The notes under the pieces were generated by a model. That model worked only from the letters and a program-made list of their open reading frames with translations, made no database searches and was not told the DNA's origin. From Gavia stellata (taxonomy: Eukaryota; Chordata; Aves; Gaviiformes; Gaviidae): a DNA stretch of 64,000 nt. A program made the translations under genes and the position numbers. The stretch covers positions 8,715,034 through 8,779,033 of the forward strand of contig NC_082618.1 in NCBI RefSeq assembly GCF_030936135.1. The letters are read 5' to 3'. Positions 48,001 to 58,600 of this stretch are shown here, in pieces. Within the stretch, counting starts at the first letter, position 1. Every line of letters begins with the position of its first letter.

Positions 48001-48994
48001 AGAATTTTACCACGCCGTATTTGTGAAATAGTTTGGTTTTCTTCTTAGAAATGCTTTGATACAGTTTTATACCTTTAAAAATATAAACTCTCATAATCTA
48101 GATATTCAACCACACTTTACTGCTAGGGAAACTCATCACTAATATGGTAGTGGTGTTAAATTATTTTTAAAGATTTGGAGAGAGGGTTGGTTGCAAACTA
48201 TTGTTATTTACGCCTTGGCACCAAAACATGGTGGTTTTAACTTTATTTTTCTCTAAGCTGTTATGCTTGATCTAAGTTTTACATTCTCTTAGGGCATTTG
48301 AATGGTGTAAGGCCAGAGAACTTTTTAATAGACAGAAAATATTATTTTGAAAAAGTTCTTATAAAGTACATTTAGTCCTTAAATATTTGCATATAGGATT
48401 GCAAAGTTTGGCAAGAAATCAGACTGATTCTACCTGAAAATACTATAGTCTGCTGGTTTTAATCCTAGAATATTCATGTTTGGTTTGCGACATATATTGG
48501 ATGACAAACTGACCCTCGTGAATGTTGACCAGGAAATTCAAGACACCCATCTGCTGACAGTGTTGGAAGTGTAATAGAGAAATGACCTAACTTTGAGGTG
48601 TCGGGTGTCTTTCTGTCAGCAGGCGTCAGAGTTTACGATAGGGGCATACAAGGATCTGGGAGACCCGTTCTGAAGTTTGTTCTTGAGTAAATTAGCATTT
48701 ATATTGCTTAGTAGAATGAGCTCAGTAATAATGAAAAGGGGCAGACAGAAAAATTTCTGTTTAAGATATGGTAGTAAACTGACAACTTGCTCTTTAAATA
48801 AATGCATGTTTTTTAACATAAAATAGACGTGCAAAACTTTGATCTTGCCTATACAGTTTCTACCATATCCTGTTTTGTTTATAATGCATTTTTTTGCAGA
48901 TCCAAGCAAAGTTCAAGATAATTCAAGAACTAATAGCAAAAACACCCTGAATACGTTTGAAGAAATGGATGATTTGCCTGAAACTTCTGTTTAG
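32928..48994 (+). CDS. TRPV3: Transient receptor potential vanilloid 3 (warm-activated cation channel), complete
   Basis: Plasma-membrane, Ca2+-permeable cation channel; in mammals it is mainly a keratinocyte warmth channel. Seventeen coding exons join in frame to 2364 bases, 787 residues and TAG at 48992-48994 (human is 790). Exons: 32928-33046, 36351-36455, 38007-38093, 38830-38987, 39672-39848, 40055-40195, 40650-40930, 41677-41853, 42628-42786, 43253-43354, 43941-44014, 44965-45130, 45630-45696, 46075-46346, 47169-47281, 47923-47993, 48900-48994. Domains: TRPV3-type N-terminus ([24 protein letters not shown]), ankyrin domain about 118-365, S1 about 440-461, S2-S4 about 480-570, S5 about 583-607, filter TLGLGD at 636-641, S6 about 648-680, TRP helix IWKLQRA at 691-697, C-terminus PETSV. 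One intron (45131-45629) uses a GC donor. It follows TRPV1 in tandem. The start is the first ATG after the acceptor at 32922-32923. No expression signal is visible. Confidence 0.96.
33438..33459. repeat. 22-base perfect palindrome
   Basis: Reads GTGATCTCTTT followed by its exact reverse complement AAAGAGATCAC with no spacer. Pairing stops at the flanking bases (a on both sides). Confidence 0.95.
35741..35782. repeat. 42-base hairpin: perfect 20-base arms, 2-base spacer
   Basis: Left arm 35741-35760 begins ATTTCTTTTCCC and ends TATAAATA. Right arm 35763-35782 is its exact reverse complement. The spacer is AA (35761-35762). Pairing ends at 35740/35783. Confidence 0.95.
36351..36455 (+). CDS. 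TRPV3: TRPV3 coding exon 2 (residues 40-75)
   Basis: Acceptor tgttcaacag, donor catg|gtaagt. [12 protein letters not shown] and [15 protein letters not shown], strongly conserved with mammalian TRPV3 despite being outside the folded domains. Confidence 0.93.
36456..38006 (+). other. TRPV3 intron between coding exons 2 and 3
   Basis: 1.55 kb GT-AG intron. A minor 8-base inverted repeat (CTAACTCA / TGAGTTAG, 6-base loop) at 37352-37373; nothing else recognised. Confidence 0.75.
38007..38093 (+). CDS. TRPV3: TRPV3 coding exon 3 (residues 75-104)
   Basis: Acceptor ttttctgtag, donor gttg|gtgagt. [19 protein letters not shown], the TRPV3-specific acidic linker. Confidence 0.92.
38830..38987 (+). 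CDS. TRPV3: TRPV3 coding exon 4 (residues 104-157; first ankyrin repeat)
   Basis: Acceptor ataattcag, donor ccag|gtaagc. [20 protein letters not shown] opens the ankyrin domain. Confidence 0.93.
39672..39848 (+). CDS. TRPV3: TRPV3 coding exon 5 (residues 157-216)
   Basis: Acceptor cactcttgtag, donor aaag|gtattg. [20 protein letters not shown] and YTEEAYK, ankyrin repeat 2. Confidence 0.94.
39980..40010. repeat. 13-base perfect inverted repeat, 5-base loop, 44 bases before a 3' splice site
   Basis: CATTATGAAACGT, loop CATTA, then ACGTTTCATAATG. It lies in the short intron 39849-40054, between the likely branch region and exon 6. Confidence 0.95.
40055..40195 (+). CDS. TRPV3: TRPV3 coding exon 6 (residues 216-263)
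   Basis: Acceptor ctgttgtttcag, donor tttg|gtaagt. [16 protein letters not shown] and [14 protein letters not shown], ankyrin repeat 3. Confidence 0.95.
40650..40930 (+). CDS. TRPV3: TRPV3 coding exon 7 (residues 263-356)
   Basis: Acceptor tataattttgtag, donor agag|gtgggt. [48 protein letters not shown]: ankyrin repeats 4-5. Confidence 0.95.
41677..41853 (+). CDS. TRPV3: TRPV3 coding exon 8 (residues 357-415)
   Basis: Acceptor gttaatgttttag, donor ttggt|gtaagt. [32 protein letters not shown]. 177 bases, as in TRPV1 exon 6. The preceding 746-base intron holds nothing recognised. Confidence 0.95.
42110..42270 (+). repeat. Degraded ancient amniote repeat in a TRPV3 intron (tentative)
   Basis: The fragments ggcttagctggtcagaccaa, then tcttgtctccattgagtggc, then gagaacagggcaagc follow in order a widespread reptile/bird repeat I remember (...gaccaaaggtcca...cctgtctcc...agtggcca...agaacagggca). 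Family name uncertain. Confidence 0.5.
42628..42786 (+). CDS. TRPV3: TRPV3 coding exon 9 (residues 416-468; pre-S1 and S1)
   Basis: Acceptor tttttttcctacag, donor tgaa|gtgagt. [15 protein letters not shown], then hydrophobic S1 [15 protein letters not shown]427 sits where mammals have the His used in 2-APB sensing. Confidence 0.94.
43253..43354 (+). CDS. TRPV3: TRPV3 coding exon 10 (residues 469-502; start of S2)
   Basis: Acceptor cctgtcttgcag, donor agag|gtaaga. [18 protein letters not shown] then hydrophobic [10 protein letters not shown]. Confidence 0.93.
43941..44014 (+). CDS. TRPV3: TRPV3 coding exon 11 (residues 503-527)
   Basis: Acceptor tctgtctacgtag, donor catt|gtaagt. [21 protein letters not shown], end of S2 and start of S3. 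The following 950-base intron (44015-44964) holds nothing recognised. Confidence 0.93.
44965..45130 (+). CDS. TRPV3: TRPV3 coding exon 12 (residues 527-582; S3-S4, S4-S5 linker), GC donor
   Basis: Acceptor ttttttaacag. [39 protein letters not shown], then MIQK ending aaaag|gcaagt. The donor is GC in otherwise perfect consensus. The reading frame needs this boundary: it keeps the 166-base exon length shared with TRPV1 exon 10. Confidence 0.93.
45630..45696 (+). CDS. TRPV3: TRPV3 coding exon 13 (residues 583-605; S5)
   Basis: Acceptor taatttttag, donor gtag|gtaaat. [20 protein letters not shown]. 67 bases as in TRPV1. Confidence 0.94.
46075..46346 (+). CDS. TRPV3: TRPV3 coding exon 14 (residues 605-695; pore, S6, TRP helix)
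   Basis: Acceptor tgctttcttctcag, donor ccag|gtttgt. Short outer pore with two cysteines (C613, C619) and NSS at 622-624. Filter TLGLGD with D641. S6 [14 protein letters not shown], then SEHIWKLQ. Confidence 0.96.
47169..47281 (+). CDS. TRPV3: TRPV3 coding exon 15 (residues 696-732)
   Basis: Acceptor attgttaatag, donor ttaag|gtaaag. [15 protein letters not shown]696 is conserved with the mammalian 2-APB-site arginine by my count. The preceding 822-base intron contains only a spurious 126-codon frame. Confidence 0.93.
47923..47993 (+). CDS. TRPV3: TRPV3 coding exon 16 (residues 733-756)
   Basis: Acceptor acaatataaacag, donor acag|gtacta. [20 protein letters not shown], the C-terminal motif matching [11 protein letters not shown] of TRPV1. 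Confidence 0.94.
48900..48994 (+). CDS. TRPV3: TRPV3 coding exon 17 (residues 757-787 and stop)
   Basis: Acceptor catttttttgcag. [16 protein letters not shown] with TAG at 48992, matching the mammalian C-terminus ending PETSV. The preceding 906-base intron holds nothing recognised. Confidence 0.94.
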
Positions 48995-51115
48995 CTGTGC
49001 TGTATTTGATATGTGGTCGTTCTGAAATTTAAAAGCATCAGCAGTGGATGCTGAAAGCTTTGTTGATATTTTGGACAGCTGTAACCAGCTGGAACACAAA
49101 CTTTCAGTGACATGGTCTGATGACTTTAACCCATTTAATCAGGGCAGCTAAGCTAAAATAAAATGGACTATTTCACTGGTTCAGTTTTGAGCCACTTGAA
49201 ACACACTGCTGTCCAAGTTTGCGTGTCGCCGCTTAAACTTGGCTCTAGACGTTTTAATGGATAAAAAAGGTCAAATGTGAGATATTTCTTCCCTTTGTGG
49301 AAAATCAAGATCATCGTGATCCCAGTCTGCTGTCTTTTGTTTTGGAATCTCTAACTCATGAGAAACATTTTGTATGCTGAAAAAAGTTAAGTTCTTGTCA
49401 TGGAGAAAAGAAAGGCATTTCAATTCTGAAGACTACTAAATGAAGTATGTTATTTTGAAATAACAATGTTCTGGATACATTTGAAGCTTTTGTATTGACT
49501 GTCAGTGTTTCTGGAGGCTTGAGCCCACAAGTTGGAGAAAGCCTCTTCAGGTCTCATTAGCTTTGCTTGATCTGTTTTCCTGTATGTAATTCCTAGGGTA
49601 TTCCTAGGTAAACGTGGTGTTTACTGCTTTTTATTTATTACTATGTATATATGCCTTCCCATAAAATAATAGGGCAGTAACATCATTCATGATGGAGAAT
49701 ATTTCCAAGTATGTTCCAATCACAAGGTCTTCACTTTTTCTACTCAGCTTTTCCATGCTGTTGCATCTTGCTGCATAAAAAAAGTTATCGCATCAAAGTT
49801 CTTGCAGTTTAAAAGTAAATTAATTTCTATATTTAACAACTTCAGGAAAATAAAAAGTCAGTATTTCTTCCCAAAATTAACAAAATAAGTTAAATGCAAT
49901 GCAACTGCAGACTTTTAAAGCTTTTTTGTATTCAGAGGACTACGTAATGCATTTCTGTAGCACTTTTTATTTCACTACCTGTGATGACCTAGTACTATGA
50001 ATTATATTTTTTTCTATTTTATGTGTGTATGTATAAAGAAATATTTGTTCTATGTACTTTTAAATTTCAATTTAATACATTATGTGTCTTCAGTGTCATG
50101 GATTTTCATCATTTATATTCATCTGGTGCCTGTTTTAAAGGTGCTATTTAGGAAAGACTCAGGTGAATTCTGTTCTGCGTTTGAATGATAATATGAATTG
50201 CATTGGATTCTTACAGCTAAGCCTGCTGTGGGCAAAATGATCCAAAAAACTTTCTTAACACAGAAGAGAGCGTGAGGGAACTCTCCAGCGGAAAGGATAG
50301 TGCAAAGCTATTTGCAGGGATGGTGAACATGGTTCCCGCTACCCAACCGGTCTTCTGTAGATGCTGTATCCTGTGTTTCCTACCACATATGGCCTGGATG
50401 GATGGGATCAAATTGAAATCTTCAATACAGTTATGTTTTTACAGGGCATAGGAATTTGAGGGGAAGGACATTTATGTGTATCAATAGACCAATGTAATAT
50501 CTGAGCATTGCTTGGCCTTCTTAGGATATGTGAGTATGAGGAAAAAAAATTCCTGTGGTCTTGGAAATCTTTCATCTTTGCTAGTTAATTTTGCATTGAA
50601 ACTGCCAACAAAGAATACTGCTTTAGGACTACGCAGTTCCGTTTGGATTCTTTTGAGTGCCAGTTTTTGTATTAAAAAAATACCTCTTCGCATATACTCA
50701 GGAACCAGAATAAACTAGCCTGTGCTGTACTCTGTGTTGCTATGGGTAGACTTGTCACTGAAAACAAGTTCAGATATCTCTGCAGTGTACTGAGGTCACT
50801 CTGTAGGTGTAGCCATAAAACAGAGAAGGCACAAAAAAATGTAAGGAATGTGCTGTGCCAATGTCTGGGTACAAAACTGTATGATAAAACTGAGGAAGAA
50901 GCTGTGGGGTTGTTTCTAAAAGTTCTTTGCTGAAAAAATACCCTCCTTTTGTGGCCACAGAGCCCTGGCAGATCACACATACTGTCTCAAGGCTCTTACC
51001 AAGAACGCTATGAATAATGACTACAGCAGATAATTCTGTACTTTTTATACAATGTTTATTTAAATATAAAGAAATAAAACTTGTCATTCAATAAACATTC
51101 TGTCCTGTGTTTTTA
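48995..51115 (+). other. TRPV3 3' UTR (inferred)
   Basis: About 2.1 kb of T-rich non-coding DNA between the TRPV3 stop and a cluster of poly(A) signals. Short open frames on both strands look accidental. A shorter form could end after AATAAA at 50709-50714. Confidence 0.5.
51073..51095 (+). terminator. TRPV3 distal poly(A) signals
   Basis: Two AATAAA copies (51073-51078 and 51090-51095), followed by the GT-rich element tgtcctgtgtttt. The best 3' end for TRPV3 by sequence. Confidence 0.6.
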
Positions 51116-52379
51116 TTTATTGCCATAGGAGTTACACAAAGCAAGGAAAAAAGGATTTTGGCTTCGTAGTGAATAAGGCTGGCTTCACTTTTCAAAGGAT
51201 ATAATTTGGGGGTCATCTAGGCAATGAATCTTTCCATAAATAGCTAATTATTGTATACTTATGCAAAGTTCTTAATTGTCAAATATGTTTAAAACAACTT
51301 TAGAAAATTAATTAAATTCACATTTTCTTCTCTTTTTCAGCTACTATGGCAGGCTTTCTCTCTACAAATACAGAACAAGTCAGTCTCAAAATTCTGAGAA
51401 GTCTCCCCATATGGAATTCTTCTTAATTTCCATTCTGAAATACTCAGGTATGATTTGTGCATTGCTCTTCATCAAAACCTGAGTAATTCCCTAATCTTGC
51501 CTTCTTCATTGAAAACTTTTGGGGTACAACAGTTGATTAAAATTTTATTTGGAAAATGTTATAAGCAGTAGGTGGATACACGTAGAAAGTTATAAAGCTA
51601 TAAACTTCTCTTGTCTCCATTGCAATAGAAATTTTCTTCAAAAGTTTCCACGGGATAAGCACATCTTTTTCCTGAAGCTGCATATTGCTCCAATATGTTT
51701 CTGACTACTACATATTTTCTAAATTCAAACCTTTTTGTCTTTAAATTAATGTTAAATCAGAAACAGCTTGAATTAATCTTGTAATACTTTAAATTTAAAA
51801 AGCTTTACATTTAATTTTGGTCTATTTTTCTCAGAAATCATATGTTTTTAGCTTATTTAATATCTTCGTAAGTATAAAAAGAAAACCAAAACAAACCCTA
51901 AGGCTTCCACTTCCGCGCAGTATGGGTTAGTCATATATGCAGATAATACAAAAGAATTTTAACGTACATACCCTCTCTGTTTCTCTTCCCCTAGCTTTTC
52001 CTTTGTCTCATATTTTGTATGGTTATCCAAAGACTTAGTTTCAAGGATCACCCCATTTTAAAAGGTGTTGGTTATTGGAGGTTTGGGGTTATAAAGTAGA
52101 AAAGCTGTAATTTTTTTATATAATGTAGTTTTGTGGATAAGCATCTTTCTATGTGACACTTGGTATAAGTTTTATAGCCACTAATCCATATGTGGTACAT
52201 CCTTTAATCATTTTTATATAGTGTGAACTAACAAATTTCATAAAAATAACATTTATTCTTTGCATCTATAGTAATCTATTAGAACAAGTAAACAGTAGTC
52301 ATAATTAGCATTATGACAGTATGTGTCATCTTAAAAGTGCTCAGCAATGTTAAATTACAATTTAAAATCAGATTCTGCA
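51116..52379. other. Spacer between convergent TRPV3 and ASPA
   Basis: 1.3 kb AT-rich DNA between the two 3' ends. No gene, no recognisable repeat. Confidence 0.6.
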
Positions 52380-52385
52380 TTTATT
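52380..52385 (-). terminator. ASPA poly(A) signal
   Basis: TTTATT on the + strand, i.e. AATAAA on the - strand, 78 bases past the ASPA stop. Confidence 0.55.
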
Positions 52386-52462
52386 CCATTAATTACTACT
52401 GAATGACACTGGATTTCACAAGAAGAAATCCACTTCTTGTATGGAAAATTTGTAATAAGTTT

Positions 52463-52675
52463 TTAAGAAGTGTTCTGGTCTAAGACTGAGGATCTGATGT
52501 GTCTTGCAGTGAGTTTCATTTTTACTGTTTTTACAAAAGCTTGTTTCTTTTCATAATACGCAGCTTCGTTAATAAATGTTGGATAGACTGTACAGTCCCC
52601 TTTATATGCAATTACTTCTCCATCAAGAGTCAAAAATAGAGGATCACCATTGTTCAGTGGCTGCCAGTCTTGATC
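52463..52675 (-). CDS. ASPA: ASPA coding exon 6 (residues 250-319 and stop)
   Basis: Acceptor ctttctctaag on the - strand. [41 protein letters not shown] at 52465-52463. The C-terminal tail is a few residues longer than human. Confidence 0.95.
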   Translation of the reverse strand, partial: DQDWQPLNNGDPLFLTLDGEVIAYKGDCTVYPTFINEAAYYEKKQAFVKTVKMKLTARHIRSSVLDQNTS

Positions 52676-55600
52676 CTTAGAGAAAGAAAACAAATAGAAT
52701 ATATTTACTTTCAAGTTTTTGTATATTTCATGTGATTTCTGAGTTTATGCTCAATAATTATATTCTCTGCAGTTCATGGCAAAATTTTAAAAAATAATTT
52801 CTTTAATCTTCAGTAAGTAGTTTCAGGCCCTTGTTTTCAGGCTTGTATAGAATTCACTGGTAAAGGTAAACTAAAAGGAAACTGCGTATGCTCACAACTG
52901 ATTAAAAACAGACCCTCATATTAGAATTCAAAACTAGATTTATATTTTAGAATATAAGCTATCCTACTGCCTTTTTCTTTTCAGTTTTAGGTTCAACAGT
53001 GATGTTAGATTCAGCGATTGCCAAGTCAGTTACTGAAATACTGTATGACCTTAGTGACAGAACTTACCATAGGGAAGGTCTAAAGTATTCGATAAACCCA
53101 TTGGCAATATTGTAAATTAAAATATTTACTATTAAAATATACTACAATATACCAGAAGCAACACAGGAATTCTTATAAAATGTCACAAATGGAAACTAGT
53201 TTAGAATTTACCTGCAGTTTAGGATGAATAATAGCAATAACTTCATCATTCTTATTCCTGGGATAATCTACTTTCTCCATTATTTTAAAAACCTCAATTG
53301 TACATGGTGGATATTCCTTTCCTAGAAAGAATAAATGTAATGTAATGTCAGAATAAACAACTGCCTGTTAAAAAGAACAATACATTATTTAGTTTCTTTA
53401 GAATGGCTTAAATCATTAGGTTGTACCTCGTCAAAGTTTACACACGAGTGCTTAGCTCATGTATCACAAAACTGTCTAGCTCCAGATTTTTTGTCCCCTC
53501 GAAGCCAAGTTGCAGAAAGATTGGCCAGTTGTGTACTGTAGCATATGAAGCCCAGATCTAAATTTGGTGCCAAAATGTGACTTTTCACTATATACTTAAA
53601 AAGATCTATTTTGTAGATGAAGAAATCACTGAAAGGCCTGCATTTGATAGTGCTGCACAACACAGAATGGTATCAGTGCTATTTAATCTTTACCATTCCA
53701 GCACAATAATGGAGATTGACATGCACAACTATATTCTTTTCCTTCTACTTGCAAAAAAAGCCTACTGACAAAATGTACACTAAAAGAATTTTAAACACCT
53801 ATTTTTGTCAGTATGTGTTTTACATAGTACACAAGTGTACGCAGGTATAACAAAATCTTACAAAATTTATTGACTTCAATTTTAGATAGCAATGCACAGA
53901 AAGCAAGTAAATTAAACACTTCTTTCTTAGTATTAATTTATGTATGTTCTCCATGTGCATACTACTATATAAATGTTGTTAGCTCGTATTTCAGATAAAA
54001 TGTTGTAGCCCAACTTATTTTTTTGAAAAATACTCTCCTGAAACAGTCCACTGACATGACACAGGAGGCTATATTCTCTCATTACTTACTCTACCTTCAT
54101 TAAAAAGTTGCACAAAATCAAGGCCGTGTTTGACAATCTTCCTCATTTTGTCCAAAGTATCAGCTCTAACAACACCTTGTGGCTGGGGACCCACCTCCAC
54201 ACCTGTTTGCAGATGAGGGAGATTATTAATATGGCCATAATATATCACATGCTTAGACTACACAGCAAAAATAGATGTCTGATTGGGTCTGTGTTTTATG
54301 TTTAAGAGGAATTGTAAACTACAGAGTTATGTGATTTTTAAGGCAAGCAGAAAATTTAGCTCACTAGTCAGGGTCATTTTAAAGAACCATATGTACATTT
54401 TTGAGCATGCTACTAGGGTAAGAGAAAGGGTCACTATATATATTTGTTTCTCTTGTTTTCCTCATCCTTTCTTTCCATACTGCATTTTAGAGAACTCATT
54501 ACTTTGCTTTTCATATTAAACAATGATTTTTTTTTTTCCTGTGCTTATGGTTTTGATTTCATAAATTAAGAAGTTAACCACTTCCATGCAGAACATCCTT
54601 TCCCCCTTCCCTTATCATATCATCTCTTTTCCTCTTCTTGACTAACAACCAGCATTTCAGCCAAGGCTTATTTAGAGGACGTAAACATTTCTTTTCTGAA
54701 GCTGTTACTTCTTCCTTATCCTCACATATTATAAATATTTTCTGCAAACAGTGGGTTAACTGAGTTCACGAATTTCCATCTGGCTTCTGTGTTTTGTAAG
54801 CCAACTATAAATCAGAACTCTTCAGAAGAAGAGATAATCATATACATTTGATTCAGTAAACATATTGTCAAACAAATAGCAACTGGTGATCAGAGCGCTC
54901 TGTATAACGTAATGAAATGAACAGATCGGGAAACAGGCATATTTTTAAATAATTTACGGTGGGTTAAAATGGGTTTTATTTTTCATATTTACCAACAGGA
55001 TGTTTTGCTACAGATCGAGTTGTTGCATATTTCAAGCTAGGATGTTCAATCAGCAAAACAGGACAGCATTCTGGAGCCAGAGCGTTCTGTGGAGATCATT
55101 TAAAAATTTCTTTGTTATGCAAATATTTTAAAATGTTGTGTCACAAAAGATTACTGATGCAGAAGTGATTTACGCAATGTCTTCAATATGTTGCCTTTAT
55201 TTCATGGCCCTCAAAGAAGTAGGACATCTTTAGAAAACATACAAAGCTGTATTTGTTGGTCTCCTTTCCATTAACTCATGCCAGGCATGCTCCACTGAAC
55301 TTTGCTGTCTCCTAATAGAACTGAACACAGTTCTAGTCTTAAATTGCTAACGGGAAGAAAAATCTACTCATCAGTGTTCCAAAACTTAGAATCAAAATAC
55401 CATAAAGCAGATTTCAAGTATTTTTTGTGTTAGACTTAGATTCTCTAATGGGGACATAGATTGTGAATTAAGCCTTATTTTCACTTTTTTTTGACATAGA
55501 AACCTATTTCAGGCCTCCTTCCTGATGACTGCCTACCATTGCTCTTCATATAATTTTAGTCATAAGCTTTCTATATCTTCAAATATTTTATAAACATTTA

Positions 55601-58600
55601 AATGGGATACATGTAAGAAGAAAAAAATCAAATGTTAAAATATAACTTGTTTCTAAAGAAAAAAAATTAAATTCCACACCGTTGGCCTAACCTTGATTTC
55701 ATCAGTCATCGTCTAGGTCACTAGTACCTCAACCAGATGACGTTTAAGCCAGTGCTTTTGCAAACCTCACTCTACCAATACTTATCAGCTTCAGGAAAAG
55801 CAGAATCAAACAGCTTCCAAAGATATATCACTATTCTTATAAATACTGATGAAGGGAACATTTGTCATTACCTAGTTCCATTATTTTTTCCGTGTCTTTA
55901 TTTCATAAAATTAATGTTTAACTATTAGGCATGTGTGACTGAAATTTATCCAAGTTCCTGACAGATCAGTGTGAAAGCAGATTAAATTACATTCATTTTC
56001 ATAGATGTTATTCTAAGCATTCCTCTTTGCCCATCAGTCTTACTAACACTCATTATAATACATGAAGATTATGATGAGTTCAAATCTGAATTACCTGATA
56101 TTATAATCAAATTATTAATTATCTCTGATTAAAAAAACCCATCCTATGAGTGATTAAATATTTTAAACAGTTTTGCAGAATAAAAAATAGTATGTTTAAA
56201 GAAATTACAAAATAATATATAGTAATACAATATTACAACTAATAATCTATTTTAATAGTTCATTTAAATTAGTTTTACCTTGATATAATGAAACATTTGA
56301 ATTGTAAAGTCATCCCTGGAGTTTTCAAGAATAAGGGTACCACCCATGTTAGAAGTGGTGTTGTGAAGGTCAAAAATAAGGTCATACGCATCATCACTAC
56401 CTTTTGGACCAAATATATGATTGATTTCCTGAGCCCTTCTCACTTCATATGGAATATCTTCCACCACTGTCCTGCTGTTAATATCAGTACAAAGAAATTA
56501 GTAAACTCATTCCATGGCTTTACAGTCAACAAAATATGTATACCCTTTTCTTTTTACTTTCCTTCCATAATTGACTGGAGTTGAAATCACCTGTTTAATT
56601 ATCAAACTGTTCAAACTTGATGAATTTGTGCTTGAAAAAAGCAAGTATGATTGTTAAACAGGTCTTACTATTATGTATCTTGTGCAGCAGACTAGTAAGA
56701 ATTTTTTTATCTGATTTTAGCTGGAGACTATTTGCTTCTCTCTTATTTCTTTACATCCCAAAATATCCCCCTATGCAGAAAACTAACTCAAAATTTATCA
56801 ACAACTTAAACCACTTCCAAGACTGGATCCCCCTCCTACTGAAGACGGTATTCAGATACCGGTCCATGCCCTTTTACCTTGGACATCAGTCACAAGGTCT
56901 TTTTTAACTTGCCTTATTTCTTGTCTTCTCATATTCTGATCAGACTTTTGCAGTCTATTGTTTTGAGCCCTCTTGACCCTCAAAGCTCATAGAAGATCTT
57001 GCTATACATCAATTTTATTCCTCCAGAGTTTTAATACTTGTAATCTCAGGTGACTATGTCTGTACTACACTTTGATAAAATGGTGTTAGCTGGAGGAAAA
57101 GTCTGTGATCTGCCTCCTGTCTGTGTAAGGGCTCTATAGGAAACTGATGTATGATACAAAGATATCTGTCTTGCATAGTAACAGCGTACAAAAACTGCTG
57201 TAGGTTCAGGCATGTTCTGCACAGACAGCAAATCTGGTTTTGATGACAGGCCTGGGATACTACCCAAGTACAATATAGAAACATCTAGTATCTTTTGCAC
57301 AAAATTCAGGGGTTTTCCTCAATATAGGAAGCTTAGTAATATTTTAATTTTGTAAGAAATACTGGTATTAAGTTGCATAAAGAAAGGTTTGTTAAATACT
57401 AACAAAGCATGGGTATTTAAGCATCTGAAGAGGTTGCTGAGGAAAATTATGGGATCACCACTACTGGAGCATAAGAAATGGCAAGACATAATCTGTTAGG
57501 AATGTCTACATGCAGTTGACCTACTGCTGGGACGTGAGGTGGATTAGAATTTTTACGTGAGCCCCTCAAGCTCCTTTTTCTATTTTCATGATTCTGTATA
57601 TCACATAATCTACCTTGTATTCTTTAGTTTTGTCCTTGAAATTCAAGGTTTCTTCACATAGACTGTTAAACACTTCTTATCAAAGACAATGGGACTTCCA
57701 CCATTACTTTCAGTAGTATCAGGATTTCACTCTCATTTTTCTTATTTTGTAAAATTATTTGTAATCTTGAAGAGTCTACACTTGAAGGGATCAGGTGAAG
57801 GTATTCCAAACAGCCAGTAGTGTTGTAATAGGACTGGGCAACTTAATGGGATTTACTGAGGAATATTAGTTAGAAAATGAAGACAACCTGCAGGTGTCTT
57901 AATCTGCTATTTTTTCCAGTGTTCTATGTTCAAAGCAGCTGAAAACAAACAAAACCACTTTTTTTTTCATACCTTTGTCCTAAGTAAGCAATTAAAAGAA
58001 TGGCCTCAACACTTATGTGTTAAAAAGTCTGCTTATCTTGTATATAATAATAAACAACAAAATTCTAAGATGAAAAGCCAGGTGAAAAGACATGCAGGGT
58101 AAGAATAACCATACTTACAAAATACATGTGATACATATTTCTTTCAGTGATATTCATCTTTACCATTAAGACCTTTCTGAAATATTAATACCTGTTTAGC
58201 ATGCAACTATACAAAGCATAAGAATATTTATACAGCAAAGTACACCTCTGGAATAGATGTCTCAAAAGCAGAGAAACATAAAATCCCATTAAAAATGTAA
58301 AATCAATTACTATTTTACAGTAAATATAGATTGTATTTCTTCTAAAATAATGAGTCAGTTATATTATTGAGGCTTTTTGGCTATCATTATGCCATACAAT
58401 ACATTATTTCTAACTTAGCTAATTTCAAGTTTTCATCTTTTACTGTATATAACTGAAACTAAATAAACTTCCCTGATCTGTATGCCATTCTTTCAGATAC
58501 TCAGATGTCTACCTTTAAATTGCTTTTATCGGCTATCTTTCTGCAAGTATAATTGTATTCAGAAGAGCTCCAAAGCTGAATTGCACAAGAAGACATGAGA

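Noticed and set aside
57520-57600. Possible CR1 3' tail (gagcccctcaagctcc... catgattctgtat)
   Set aside because: Only a loose likeness to the avian CR1 end with its ATTCTRTG unit, single unit and poor match; not enough to call.
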